This document shows, piece after piece, positions 31,313 to 43,058 of a DNA stretch of 64,000 bases. Source of the DNA: Chaetomium olivaceum. Lineage: Eukaryota > Ascomycota > Sordariomycetes > Sordariales > Chaetomiaceae. Position 1 is the stretch's first letter. Each line of letters opens with the position of its first letter. The stretch lies in NCBI GenBank assembly GCA_039881045.1, contig JAYWVB010000024.1:456562-520561 (forward strand), read 5' to 3'. The notes under the pieces were generated by a model. The model did not search any database. It had not been told where the DNA came from and saw nothing but the letters and a program-made list of their open reading frames with translations. The translations under genes and the position numbers were made by a program.

Positions 31313-32065
31313 TCACCACAGGTCTGGGTCCGCTTCCTCTTTCGTCGTCGCAATTGCAACCTTGTCGTAAAACACCTGCCGGAACCCCTGAGTGCCCTTC
31401 ATGCCCTTGTCATCGTGCCATCCATTCGCATAAAGACCAACACGGAACTGGAACGGGACGTCTTCGGATACGGTTGTGGCAACGTTCTGCTCGTTCAGAA
31501 CCTGTTTGTCATCAAACCACAAACGTAGAAACCCTGTAGCTTCGCTTTCCCAACGGGCTTCAATCATCACCTTGTGCCATTCCCCGGCGGTGAGCGTCAC
31601 ATCGAGGGGCAGTTCCTTGGTCTTTTGGTCGCAGACGCTCCCTGACTTCAACCGAGTGAACAGCTTCGTCCCCTCTGCCCAAAACATGGTGGTGGGCATG
31701 AACGTATCGCACTTGTCAAAAGGCGCGATGAACTGTGCCAAGTCGTAGCTTTGCGCGGGATCAAATTGCCAGTCAGGCGGGAGCTGGAAGGCGAATCCGT
31801 AGAACCGTGTGTCGCCGTGCTTGTAGGCGTTTAGCACGCGAACCTCGGAGTGGTAACGACCTGTGTAGGATTCGTCAAAGGTTTGCGTCATTACGAGCGC
31901 TGGCGGCTCGTCGAAGAAGACATCGGTGACCTCTTTGATTTCCCCGTTATGCTCGGTCTGGGTGCCGCCCCAACCGGCCAAAGTTCCCCGGTTGTTGAAA
32001 ATTTGCTCCGCCTGCACTGCGGGCCACGTCGTGAGCAGAGCGGAGAGAATGGTGGGGAGGACCAT
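31313..32065 (-). CDS. polysaccharide lyase, PL20 glucuronan-lyase-like, secreted
   Basis: Extracellular enzyme of 250 residues, single exon, with a signal peptide (MVLPTILSALLTTWPAVQA). The mature beta-jelly-roll sequence, including YTGRYHSEVRVLNAYKHGD, RFYGFAFQLPPDWQFD, SYDLAQFIAPFD and GEWHKVMIEARW, matches the PL20 layout of the Trichoderma glucuronan lyase, which cleaves beta-1,4-glucuronan by beta-elimination. Length fits the family. A TATA-like box (TATAAAG on the minus strand, 32246-32252) lies about 180 bp upstream. The neighbouring sugar transporter and esterase are consistent with polysaccharide breakdown, though co-regulation is not shown. Confidence 0.88.
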   Translation of the reverse strand: MVLPTILSALLTTWPAVQAEQIFNNRGTLAGWGGTQTEHNGEIKEVTDVFFDEPPALVMTQTFDESYTGRYHSEVRVLNAYKHGDTRFYGFAFQLPPDWQFDPAQSYDLAQFIAPFDKCDTFMPTTMFWAEGTKLFTRLKSGSVCDQKTKELPLDVTLTAGEWHKVMIEARWESEATGFLRLWFDDKQVLNEQNVATTVSEDVPFQFRVGLYANGWHDDKGMKGTQGFRQVFYDKVAIATTKEEADPDLW

Positions 32066-32868
32066 GATTAGAAGTTTAGAACTTGTTGGATGTCGATGTT
32101 TGGAGACTCGGAGAGGATGTGGGGTTTCAAATTAATCGCTCTGAATGGTCGAAGTAAAATGGGTCTGATGGAAAGTTTGCTTAAGGACAGGGGTTTGAGA
32201 ATGAGCTGCACGACTCCAAGAGATTGAAATGGTAGACTCGTCGGTCTTTATATGAATTTTGCAAATGGAATAGGCCATCCACTATTTCGTTTTCTGATCG
32301 TATTCCAACACGTTAGGGGGAATAACCAAACATAGCGATGCCATGAAATTGCGAAGAGTTTCTGTATACGAGTGGTGTTTTGATCGAAACAGCCAAAAAC
32401 AGCCAGACCCGCCCCTTTGGTTGACGCCGAGGAGTCCTGCTGAGTGAGTGGAAGCCATGAGGGCGGCCAAGCCCCACAAACTTTCTCCCCTCAAGTACGC
32501 GAAATGCGCCGCGAACGAGGGGCTGTAATATGTGCTAACTTATGCAGCATGTCAGAAATAACAGTTCAAGGCGCTCTCGAAAAAAAAGATAGTATTTTCT
32601 ACAATCGTGAGAAAGGTATATCTCCAGGTGTGGAGATCGATTCAATTGCATTCGATTTTAATTGTCAATGGTCGATTTACATGAGATATGTCAGCAGTTT
32701 CGGTTTGCTGACACGAACAGCGCTCTCGTCCACAGGTCGCTTCCTAGAACACGGGCCGAGGTTTCATACATCGAATCAGAAACAACGGCCTTGAAGCGGC
32801 CTATGGTGAGGTAGTAATTGACCCTGGTTTGCGCGCTCGTTTGCAACCCAAAATGGCAGGCAATTTTA
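32066..32868. promoter_or_regulatory. promoter region of the glucuronan lyase gene and 3' region of the next gene
   Basis: This 803 bp gap lies upstream of the leftward lyase gene. It contains the probable TATA box at 32246-32252 and A-rich sequence near 32580. No gene is supported in it. Confidence 0.45.
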
Positions 32869-34243
32869 TTAGTCAAGACTGTGTGCAGCTCGCAAAGCAA
32901 TGATCGCGTCCCGATCATACTCGTGCTTCCGCTTCATTGAGTCGATGTACATGAAAGTGTGTGGGCAGCCCAAGTATCTCTTGATAGTGGCCTTGTTTCC
33001 ACCAGCAACGAGTTTCATGGCATATGCCTCCCCTTCATCCCGCAGTGGGTCAACCTCAGCCGTTCGGATGAACGTATCGCAAAGGTTACTCCAGTCTGGC
33101 GCCTCGAGGGGTTCAAGCCACCAATTGGGCCACAGGCTTCGCAATTCGGGAAGCTTCTCTGGTGGCATACAGAAGCGGCCAAAGTACTTGATACGGGCCC
33201 ACGGGAGCACCGGCCCTCGGTAGAACTCGTGAAAAGACGGGAAGGGCGATTCGGTATAGTACGTGTAGGTGAGTCCCTTTGTTGCCGGCGTTACGGAGGC
33301 CATACAGAGCTTCAAGGGAATACCGGCATCGCGGGCCATGTGCTGTAGCACCAGGCAGATGTGCCCACCAGCTGAGATACCGCCGATTGAGATGGAAGCA
33401 GGGTTAATGTTGAGTGTGGTAGCAGACTCTCGAACCTATGAATAGAGGTGAGATAAGGGTTGGTCTGGTCTGGCACGGAACATCTCACCCATTTTAAGGC
33501 ATCCCACGCGTCAAGTATGCATTTGCCCCACGTGTTTTCTGTTCAAGTTATTGGTTGGACCCCCATACATTTCATAAGAAGACTTTCCTGGGAGTTGGGT
33601 TCCTTACCTGGACACAACCGATAGTCAACATCGACCACTGTGACTCCTGCCTCTCTCATGCCGAGACAAAGCGCGGCCTCCGTGTTTAGATTACCGAGAA
33701 CGAAGCCACCGCCTATTCAACTCAGTTAGCGGGGACCCGTAAAAGCTTAAGTGTTAATGGGCGGGACGACTCGCCATGAAAGTTTAGATGCACAGGGTAC
33801 GGCCCAAGACCGTGCCTTGTTCCATCTGGACTGTACACGCGCACGGGAATGCTGACACCGTCCTGTGATAGATACTCGGTATTGGTGACCCCTGGGTATT
33901 TCGACGTGTCAAGAGCGCATTGTGACTGATATGCCTCTGGGTGCTCACGCACATCCTCAATGGGAGGCAACAATGTAGTCTTTGGGGGTTGACTAGCCAC
34001 CCGGGGCTGGGTGTTGGCAAAGTAGGTGAGAAAATCAGGATCCAGTTTTCCAAGTATGTGTTCTTCGATCAGCTCCTCGATGTTCGCCGATTCTTGGACG
34101 GGATCGGGTTTCGTCGTCTCCTCCCCAGCGCTGCGCTCGTGTTTCATCCTTCCACTGGATACAATACCGCTGACCGCGGACGGTGCGATCGATTCACGCT
34201 CTGGAACTTGGACGTTTTCGGTCGTGGAGTCAGGGTTGTCCAT
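32869..34243 (-). CDS. alpha/beta hydrolase, HSL-type esterase
   Basis: Predicted 396-residue cytosolic esterase. Exons (minus strand): 34243-33775, 33712-33608, 33538-33489, 33435-32869. The first intron starts GCGAGT rather than GT, a GC-AG intron; without it HGGGF, the oxyanion-hole motif, is not formed. The other introns are GTAAGG and GTGAGA type. The nucleophile lies in GGISAGG, the acid probably in EVDPLRDEG and the His in CPHTF. The long N-terminus before the hydrolase fold is rich in Glu, Ser and Pro. The gene reads toward the lyase gene. The substrate is unknown; other family-IV esterases hydrolyse short acyl esters, including those on sugars or small metabolites. Confidence 0.87.
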
Positions 34244-34983
34244 CGCACCAATGGATTAGCTTCAAGTTATCGGTATTGGGATGAACTTGGAGGCGAGGAC
34301 GTGAGAAGCGGTTAACTTCCATTGCTAAGTACCTAAGGTAGTTACGTGGTTCAAACGCTCTGGTGGGGTTGACATCCCCACAACACCTTCCGTCAATTCC
34401 CGGTATTCATTATCCATGCACGACCAGCTCGGTTCCTTCCGTCCGATGGTTGGAGGAAGCGTGACATTGGAAATACCCGAAAGATCGGCTTTCAACGACG
34501 GCTAGCGGCGGATCGCGGTTCCCGAGACTAGTAGCAGCGGGGTTGATACACAATACACTAAGGTACGCATTACCAAGTATCGCAGTCAGATACGATATCA
34601 CAACGCAAGCTTTTTAGCAGCTTTGCTAAGAGCCGTAGATGATAAGACCTGTTTATGAGGGAGTGAGCCGGACGCGATTTAGGTACCGACGTCTGTACGT
34701 GGGGAATGTGAACTCTGGGCTCGGGCTTTCTCTAGATCCACCGGGAAGCAGGGATGGTGTTGCATACCAAGATGGAGTCAGCATCAAGATGTACTAGTTT
34801 ACGGCAATGTGTACAAATGCGGGGTTTGCTGTTCGCTGCCTCGAGAGATGAAGACTGGCTTCCTTTGAGCATCACCAACAAGGGCAACCTAATAACACGG
34901 GCTCGGCACTTGCAACAGTCATAACCAAATCACTTCCTGTATCATCAAAATATTGGACATCGGCTCAGAGCCCTCAACTCTAC
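34244..34983. promoter_or_regulatory. divergent promoter, esterase / DUF1989 gene
   Basis: This 740 bp gap lies between head-to-head starts. A short AGTACCTAAGGTAGTTAC palindrome-like stretch sits at about 34326-34343. No coding sequence was recognised. Confidence 0.45.
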
Positions 34984-35957
34984 ATGTCGAACCGCGATCT
35001 CAGCGCCGCTGACCGTCTTCGGGGCCGGCAACCCATCCCGGTGCCGGTCCCAGCCTATCTTCCCACCGCGGAATCACCTCTGACAGTCGACACGGCTCTT
35101 TATGACTCGGTCCAACAAGCCCCGCGTGTGCTGATCGAAAAGTTCACTCTTCCGATCCGGTCCGGCCGCGCCTGGAAAGCGCCCGCCGGAAGCATAGTCC
35201 GGATCAGCACCCCCGAGGGCCCTCAAGTGGGCGACCTCAATATTTGGAACGCTCATAACCCTCGAGAACGTTTTTGGGCGTCGCGAACCCGGCAGCTACA
35301 TGCGACACACGTATCGACTTACGACAGGTTATGGTCCTGTTTGCCATACATGCGTCCCTTGGTGACCATCATCTCGGATAGTTTGGCGTGGTATGGGGAA
35401 GATGAACATGATGGTCGCGTCCACGACCTTCTTGGCACTCGCTGCGATCCGTACATCAACACGGTTTTGAGTGGCGGAGAGTATGACTTCCATTGTCACT
35501 CCAACCTGACTCGTGCGGTATTACCTTTTGGGCTGGCCGAATCTGATGTCCACGATGTTATAAACATTTTCCAGGTAACCGGGCTGGATGCAAAGGGGAG
35601 GTACTTCATGAATCCGTGCCCAGCAACGAGCGGGGATTACCTGGAGTTTTTAGCTGAGCAAGACGTCTTGATGGCTCTAAGTACGTTTAACTAACCGTCT
35701 CCGCATATCAGGACACACCCTGTTTAACAAGCATGATAGGTACTTGCCCCGGGGGCGACTTGTCGTTGTGGGGATTTGGTGCCGATAGCGAGAAGGAGAT
35801 GATCAAGTGTTGCCGGCCCCTCAAAGTTGAAGTGTTCCGTTTTGCCGATGAAGAGTTTTTACGCAAGGCTGGTTGGCAGCCGGCCGAGCCTTCCAAGTAC
35901 CAGGGGAAGCACGGAATGACTGTTCCTGAGGGAGAACCGGGCCGGAAACGTGTCTGA
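34984..35957 (+). CDS. urea carboxylase-associated / DUF1989 family protein
   Basis: Predicted 304-residue protein. Exon 1 is 34984-35680, the intron 35681-35739 (GTACGT donor, TAG acceptor), exon 2 35740-35957. The joined frame gives ALSTCPGGDLSLWG. Family marks are GDLNIWNAHNPRERFWASRTRQLHATHV, SDSLAWYGEDEHDGRVHDLLGTRCDPY and FHCHSNLTRAVLPFGL, with conserved His and Cys residues. Bacterial relatives lie with urea carboxylase and aminomethyl/guanidine degradation genes, where they probably act in amide or guanidine metabolism. In fungi the role is unknown. No signal peptide is seen. It converges with the LVIVD-type gene over 228 bp. Confidence 0.88.
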
Positions 35958-36185
35958 GCACAGACCGGGGATAATAGGACACCTAGGGATTGAGGCAAAA
36001 GTAGATTTGTTAGTGTCCCAGACTCGTTATCTCGTTCGGGACATGCTACCTGAACTGAAATCTTATCCAATGCGTCACTCCTTCGCGCCGTGAGCCCCCG
36101 TTTGACGGCAATGTTGGCTACCTGACACAGGTAGCTCGGTAACTGAATCACCGCCCTCGGCATGTGAGCCTGCTGTATCTTCCTC

Positions 36186-37766
36186 TCAATCTTGTGCAGA
36201 GCGCTTCACAACAAATGCACCTCGATCCATAGTGTTGATGACAATGAACCCACTAGGGAAAAACGGATAGTGACTCCATGACCCAGTAAAGGTCACATTT
36301 CCACCGCCTGGTAGATGGTCATCTTCGGGGTGAGTGTCAAAGAAAGCGACTTCCTTAATGCCTTTGCCCGTCGGATCTGACGGCACGGAACGCAGGTCGA
36401 GGATACTGAGTCCCAACCCGTAGTTGCTCTGGTAAGCAAAGCCATCCTTCACGAATTGATTGTGGTCGATGCCCTTCCGCAGACCTCTGTAATGGCCGGT
36501 TTGCTTTGGTGCTTCGAGGGAAGAGATGTCCCAAATGTAGGAGATGGGATAGCCATCTGCAGCAAGGCCTGACTTGTCGACCTCGTCGTACTCGTCATCG
36601 GCGATCAGGTATTGCTGCCATTGTGGGTCAAGCACCCAACCCTGGTGGGTATAAACAAAACCTTCGTATGATGTGTTCGAGATGACTTTGATGTTCTCCT
36701 TGTCGCTGACATCGAAGCTGTTATTTCGTCTTAGCCAGGCTGTCCGTAGGTTTCAATGTTGTACACTTACATTGTCAACGAGTCTTCATCGTAGCCGTAG
36801 CAAATATCCCTCCCATTATACTTTTCATCGGGACCCCTGTATACAATACACTGGGCATCGTGTACATATCCGTCGGCCCCGGTGCCGCCCAAGGTCTGGG
36901 GATTCGATGGGTCGGTCAAGTCAAAGAACACAAGCCCCGCGCCAAGAGACCCATTTCTGGGTTGAAAGCCCGTTGCCACTCCGTAGTTCAACTCTTCATT
37001 AGTAACAACGTTGTGCGAGCGGCCGAGGGGAAGACCCTCGATCCAGAATCCCGTAAGATCCTCCTGGTTGTTAAAAACGACGGGACTCGAGGAGTTGACC
37101 TCGAGAAGCTTGCTCAGGTCAAAGATCTGGATACCGTGGCGTTCAGCTTCGCTTCCAATGAGGATGTAGCTTTTGTATCCTTTGATTTCGCGCCATAGGG
37201 AGATAGGGGCTGCGTCATACTGAGGCAAACGGCCAAGGTAGATAAGTTTCCCTTTGGCGCTAACCTCGGCAAAGGCGGTGCCATCTTCCTGAGCAATGGC
37301 AACAAACTCGCGGCCCTCGGGGCTTGTCCAACCCCAAGAGCCTGCTCCTCTACCGGAAGAGCTGCCGAGTTGGGCATGGGTTCTGAAGTCGAAGAGGTCG
37401 AGATCCTGGCAGCGGAAAGTGTTGACAGGATCGCCAGGAATTAGCGCCGCCGTGCCATCCACGCAGGCCACATAGTCCGTTTCTTCGTTAAACGTCGCAT
37501 ATTGTGCCGAATCAAATACGCCTTGTCTCGCCATCTCACTCCATTGTCGCTATGCCATGGTCAGTCATTGTTAGAAATGGCTCCTTTTGCACAGGGACTC
37601 GTTCGCTCCCTCCTTCATAACTCACCTCTTTTGTTGCCATAATCCGCCCATGAACGAGACCAGGGTCGTAAAGCTCTGCTTTGAGCTTCATGTCCACCAC
37701 GAGCTCTTTTGCTGATGACAGGACCGCCAGTACCGCCACGAGAGTGGCAGTATTCAAAAGTGCCAT
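36186..37766 (-). CDS. secreted LVIVD-repeat / choice-of-anchor-B type protein
   Basis: Predicted 483-residue secreted beta-propeller-like protein. Exons (minus): 37766-37626, 37549-36771, 36717-36186; introns have GTGAGT/GTAAGT donors and TAG/CAG acceptors. The ATG at 37766 gives a signal peptide (MALLNTATLVAVLAVLSSA). Repeated blade-like segments such as IQIFDLSKLLEV, GLVFFDLTDPSNPQTLG, IYLGRLPQYDAAPISLW and LSILDLRSVPSD match the LVIVD repeat, and the whole fits the choice-of-anchor-B family domain. Proteins of this class are extracellular and of unknown function. It converges on the DUF1989 gene. The cysteine pair in CVDGTAALIPGD...FRC is typical of the family. Confidence 0.85.
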
Positions 37767-39150
37767 GGTGACCGGAAAGGTATTGGGAAGACAGATTCGT
37801 AACTGGCACACAGATTCCTGACAGTCCCAAGGATCTGTCGTACTGGATTATGTTCCGAGAGCCCCCGACAAGGTCGTTCAAGACAAAACGGTGTGGTGGT
37901 GGACCAGAGGGTTATCGGGGCTTTTAAAAAGCAGAAGGGGGTCCCCGTGGAATCGACTAGGGTTCGAGATGCTGTCGGCATTTGGGGTTAACCGCTCAAA
38001 GCGGCAGGTATAAAGGTAAAACGAAAGCGAGCGCAACATGCGTTTTTTTCCGCTGGCCAAGCATGAGGCTCCTCGGGTGGGGGTAACCGTGTTTCAACAG
38101 CTACTGTGTATGCCTATGTGACCGTTTGCCCTGATTAACAGCTCCCGCCACGCAGACGGCATTGACCGGCAGACTGGGTTGTGGTCCCTGCTAGCGGCCA
38201 ATTTACGACATCACGGGGCCGCCTGACGTGACGGACTGAAGTGGAAGGTAATCTACTATGATACCAGAACTGGCAGTTGGCAAAACAAAAAGGGGGGTGA
38301 GTACCAGTACATCGTTGCTGTTGATAGTTTTTTGGTGATAAGACAAGTTATTACCGGCAACTATCCGAGGTCCTACAACGCAAGTTACACACAAGCGAGT
38401 CTCGATCAGCGCAACGGAGATAACGCGATCATCACGCACCTCCCCGAACGCACCTTCTGCCCCCTTCGACGTCCGGGCGCGACTGCAAGCAAAGTACCGA
38501 CGGCCCAAGCACCAGAAAGGAGTGCCAGTACGAAGCAGGGAGTGCGCATGTTGGAAACATGGAATCTACTGGGCTGTGGATGACTGCTGCGTTTAAGGAG
38601 GGCGAGCTGTAATTTTTGGGCTGAGGGGTTAATACAGGTGCTGGACATGTGTCGGGGTCAGGTCGGACTTGACGCGCACAGTCGAGCGGGAGGCGACACA
38701 AACAGAATGACGAACAATCTCAAGCTCTCCCGGTGGTCGCTCGCTCTTGCTCCTCCAAGAAGCCGGCAGGCCGGCAAGTCGCTGCAAGGGAGATACCAAA
38801 ATGCCACCTGCCGCCCTTGGCAGACCATCCTTTCCGTGAGTGGATGCGGGACAGGATTAGGCCAATCGAAGCACTTGTCACCCCGCGATGACGACAATGC
38901 TTACCGTGTGCTCATGGCAGGGTGGGATTCACGCTTCTAGCCAGTTAAAAGCTTTGTAATTACATATTCTCCCCTTCGCTTTCGTGGGCTGGGTCCTCCC
39001 GCAGTCCCGTGAATCAACCGTGCCGTGGCTTTTCGTCCTTGCAGAACGACGGTCCTGCACGGCACAACGGTATCCCCTCACCCAGATCCAGCGGCTCCCG
39101 ACGGATTCAGCCCCGCGCTTACCTCCATCACCCCCTCTTCGCTTGCCTTC
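37767..39150. other. 1.4-kb divergent intergenic region
   Basis: This region lies between the leftward LVIVD-type gene and the rightward AIF3-like gene. Reading frames in it are short and without domains. Nothing else was recognised. Confidence 0.5.
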
Positions 39151-40967
39151 ATGAAACTCGTCCTATCTGCGATTCGGAACACCTGCTCGCTTACTATCCC
39201 AAGCCGACTGCTTGTTGTATCATTTTCGAAAACAGAAACTCGACACCTCTTTACGGCGTCGCCCCCAAAAATGTCACAGGAATACAGATTGAAGGGGGTT
39301 AGCTCGCTCGCGCTGCAGCCGGGCGAGAAGCAGGAGGTGGAGGTGGAAGGGCTCGAGGCTAAAGTGCTGCTCCTCAACGCTGGCGGAACGGTGCAAGCTG
39401 TTGGGCCAAGGTGTACCCACTACGGCGCACCCTTAGTTAAGGGTGTACTGGGGACAAACGGGAAGCTCACTTGCCCGTGGCATGGAGGTACTTGATGGTT
39501 GAGGTTTTAGCTTTGCCCCGCTTTCTGCTTGCTGACTTGGTCAATTTCATCACAGCTTGTTTCAACGCTAAAACCGGCGACGTTGAAGATGCTCCCGCTC
39601 TAAACGCTCTCCCTGTCTTCAAAACCATCGAGCGCGATGGCGCCGTTTATATCACCGGCGACGCCGAGACAATCAAGCGAGGGCACCGCACCCCCAGCTT
39701 CAAGGGTAGTGCTACCGGCGGCGACAAAACTCTAGTCGTTGGAGGCGGGTCTGGGGCGTTGGGCACCATTGAAGGCTTGCGTGGGGGTGGCTACCAAGGA
39801 GATATCACGCTAATTTCGAACGAGGGCTACCTGCCCATCGACAGACCGAAGCTCAGCAAGGCCTTGCTGACGGATCTCGCAAAGTTACAATGGAGGGACG
39901 ACGATTGGTACAAGAGCCGCAACGTGGACATTGTCCACGACGAAGTCACCGGGGTCGACTTTGCCACCAAGACAGTCTGGACCACGTCTGGGGCCAAGTT
40001 TGCTTACAATAAACTCGTGCTCTCGACTGGCGGGACACCTAGGCAGCTGCCACTTCAAGGGTTCAAGGACCTCGGCAACATCTTCACGCTCCGTAATGTC
40101 CATGACGCGAAAAGGATTGTTGGTGCCATTGGGGACAAGGGCAAGAAAATTGTTGTTATTGGGTCGTCCTTCATTGGCATGGAGATCGCCGTGGCCACGT
40201 CAAATGGGAATGACGTGACGGTTGTGGGGATGGAGAAGGCGCCGCTCAAACGAGTCCTCGGTGACAGGGTGGGCAATATCATCAGGAAAGGCGTGGAGGC
40301 TAAAGGCGTCAAGTTTTACATGTCAGCGGGTGTCGAAAAGGCCGAGCCATCCGCGTCCAACCCCTCAAACGTTGGTTCCGTTCATCTGAAGGACGGCACA
40401 ACGCTCGAAGCGGACCTTGTCATCTTGGGTGTCGGTGTTGCACCCGCAACGGAATACCTCAAGGGTAACAACGCGGTCCAACTTGAGAAGGACGGGAGTT
40501 TGAAAGTGGACGAGTCCTTTTCGGTGGTTGGTCTCGAGGACGTGTATGCGATTGGTGACATCGCGACACACCCTTACCGCGGCCCTGGTGGGGAGGGCAA
40601 GCCTGTGCGCATTGAGCATTGGAACGTGGCCCAGAACGCAGGCCGGGCTGCTGCAAGCCACATTCTTCAACCAAGCCGCACACCGGAGTTCTACACGCCG
40701 GTGTTTTGGAGTGCCCTTGGGTCCCAGTTGCGGTACTGTGGCAACACAATGGCAAGTGGTTGGGACGATGTTGTGATCCAGGGAGATCCGGAGCAAGGGA
40801 AGTGGGTGGCGTACTATGCGAAGGGAGATACGGTGGTGGCAATGGCGAGCATGGGCATGGACCCGGCGATGGCTCAGTGTGCGCAACTCATGTCACTTCA
40901 CAGGATGCCTAGTAAGGCCCAGCTACAAAGCGGGTTGGACATCTTGAGCGTTGGGCCGCCACAGTGA
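39151..40967 (+). CDS. AIF3-like Rieske/FAD oxidoreductase
   Basis: Predicted 582-residue flavoprotein. Exon 1 is 39151-39487, the intron 39488-39555 (GTACTT donor, CAG acceptor), exon 2 39556-40967. The splice falls inside the Rieske motif: CTHYGAPL ... CPWHG joined to ACFN gives the C-x-H ... C-x2-H [2Fe-2S] ligands. After it come the two dinucleotide motifs GGGSGALGTIEGLRGGG (FAD) and VVIGSSFIGMEIA (NAD(P)H), and DVYAIGDIA near the FAD end. This is the architecture of AIFM3/AIFL and related fungal oxidoreductases. The first 40 residues (MKLVLSAIRNTCSLTIPSRL...) look like a mitochondrial presequence. A second ATG at 39271 (MSQEYRLKG) could yield a cytosolic form. Confidence 0.93.
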
Positions 40968-41297
40968 GCTTGTAGAGTTTTGCACGAATGATCAAAGCCA
41001 CTTGTGTTCAGCGAGATGCACTGGGAAACTTCCGGGTTGAGCCCTAACCCTGATCATTGGTACAGATTGCCGAGTCTCATTCTGTGGGGATCGCTGGAAA
41101 TTCACCTCGTGGATGTGTTAAATCTCCTCCAGCAATCCGAGTCCCACGAGTCCACGACTCGGCTGCAGCGGGCCGGCTTACGTTTCTTCGCCTTGCGATC
41201 TTTTACCACAGAAGTAATTTTTACCGCTGCGCGCGGCCGGTGCCACAAGGGCATGCTTTCATCTGGTTGCCTCTCCCGCATATCCGGATATTTCGCG
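40968..41297. other. intergenic, AIF3-like gene to P450 gene
   Basis: This 330 bp gap has no supported gene and holds the P450 leader. Confidence 0.5.
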
Positions 41298-43058
41298 ATG
41301 GACCTCGGTGCCCCGCTGGTCTTGGTGGTCAAGATGCTGGCCCTATTCTTTTCACTTGGTTTTCTGTCTCTGTTTACCGTCGCCATTTATCGGCTCATCT
41401 TCCATCCGTTAGCCCGGGTTCCTGGCCCGAGAGCCGCCGCGATTTCCACGATTTGGCAGGCTTGTCACGTTCGGGATGGGAGGTCCCGTGAGTTGGGGAA
41501 GACACTTCACAAGAAATACGGACCTGTGGTTCGTGTGGGACCCAACGAGGTGTGGTTCAACTCTGGAGAGGCATTCAAAAACATCTATGGTATGTCATTT
41601 TGTCGGTATTATTGCTGGCCATGGGCTACTTGGGTTTTACGCTAGCTAACATTCCCGAGGTACTGGAAACAGCTACGAGAAATCCAGCTTTTACTGTAAG
41701 TGGCAACCAACCGTCTTTAGCAATCATCTCCTAAGATTTAGGCAGTGGCCACGGTCTTGAACAAACCCCGCCTCGATTGGAGACTTAATGTGCACTTTCC
41801 GGACACACTTGACTTTCTTTCCGAGTTTGATGTCAAACGGTACAAGTTGCAGAGGCGACTTAGCGGCCCTTTGTACTTGGCATCAAACATGAAAAAGTTT
41901 GATTCGGCCGTCGAGGACGTCATCAAAGCCGTGGTTGCCGAGTTGAAATCCATCGGGGGCGCGGAGGTAGACCTCAAGGAGTGGATGCACATCATCGCCG
42001 TTGAGTGTCTCGGCGCCGTGGTCCTCTCATGGTCACCTAAGTATCTGCAAAATAGGTCGGATGGCGGCACCAGCACCCAAAGCTACCTTGGATGGAAACG
42101 AAAAAGTGTGTTCGGGCTGTTTCCAACCATCACTAAGATATCATTCATGTCCAAAACCCTGAGCCGAGTGTTCTCCAATATCTGGGGGTTGACGTTCAAA
42201 ACGCCCAAGAACTTCAAGCCTTTCTTTACAGTAAGTCACATCATTTCTGAATGTTGCCCTCCTACAACCCCCTGACTTAAATTTCAGCCAGTGTACCAGA
42301 AAGCATCCAAGAGGATTGCCAATTCTCTTCGGGAACCCCCTCAGAAAGGGGCTGAAAAGTCGTCGGGCGAAGACTTGCTCGGGGATTTGATCCGCCTTCA
42401 CAAACAACGTCCCGATTTCAAGGAGATTTACTTGCGCCGCCTTGCCGTTACTAATTTTGGTGCTGGCCATGAAACAATGTGTTCAGCGCTTACCGCCGCA
42501 ATGGCCATGATAGGAACTCACTCCGAAGTTTTACGCAAAGTAGTGGACGAAGTCCGCGACACAGCTAGGCCAGCGACCTATAACGACGCCAGAACTCAGA
42601 TTCCATACACGCAGGCAAGTATTAAGGAAGCCCAACGGCTATATCCCGTGATTGGAATGTCACTTTCACGCAAGGTTCCACGAACCGGCTTGATTCTTGA
42701 TGGCCGCTTCTTCCCGCCTGGCACCACTGTCGGCTGCAACCCCGTGGCGTTGCACATGAATGCCGATATTTTTGGGGATGATGCAGATGAGTATAGACCG
42801 GCGAGGTGGTTACAAGAGGACAAACATGATATGGTCCGCGCAATGGAGAGGATAAATCTAACTTGGGGCGGTGGGATGCGAACGTGCCCCGGGCGGCATC
42901 TTGCAGAGCTAGTCATGCATAAAGTGGTCCCTACATTGATAAAGGAGTTTGACTTGGAGATTACATCTTTGCCAGGGGACAGCGAGATGCCATGTTATTT
43001 TATGGCGATGATGACGGGGGTAAAGGCAAGATTTTTACCTGTAAAAGGGTTGATTTAG
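41298..43058 (+). CDS. cytochrome P450 monooxygenase
   Basis: Predicted 524-residue microsomal P450. Exons: 41298-41589, 41673-41695, 41742-42230, 42288-43058. N-terminal membrane anchor (VLVVKMLALFFSLGFLSLFTVA) and proline-rich hinge (HPLARVPGPRAA). I-helix segment FGAGHETM, ExxR motif EAQR, YRPARW, and the haem loop WGGGMRTCPGRHLA with Cys468 as iron ligand; the usual Phe at the start of the haem motif is Trp here. Exon 2 would be only 23 bp, giving ATRNPAFT; that small exon is the least certain part of the model. The substrate is unknown. It follows the AIF3-like gene in the same direction. Confidence 0.88.

Noticed and set aside
37971..37981. GGTTCGAGAT, similar to a tRNA B box
   Set aside because: No matching A box, cloverleaf or terminator is present around it; no tRNA gene could be folded by eye.
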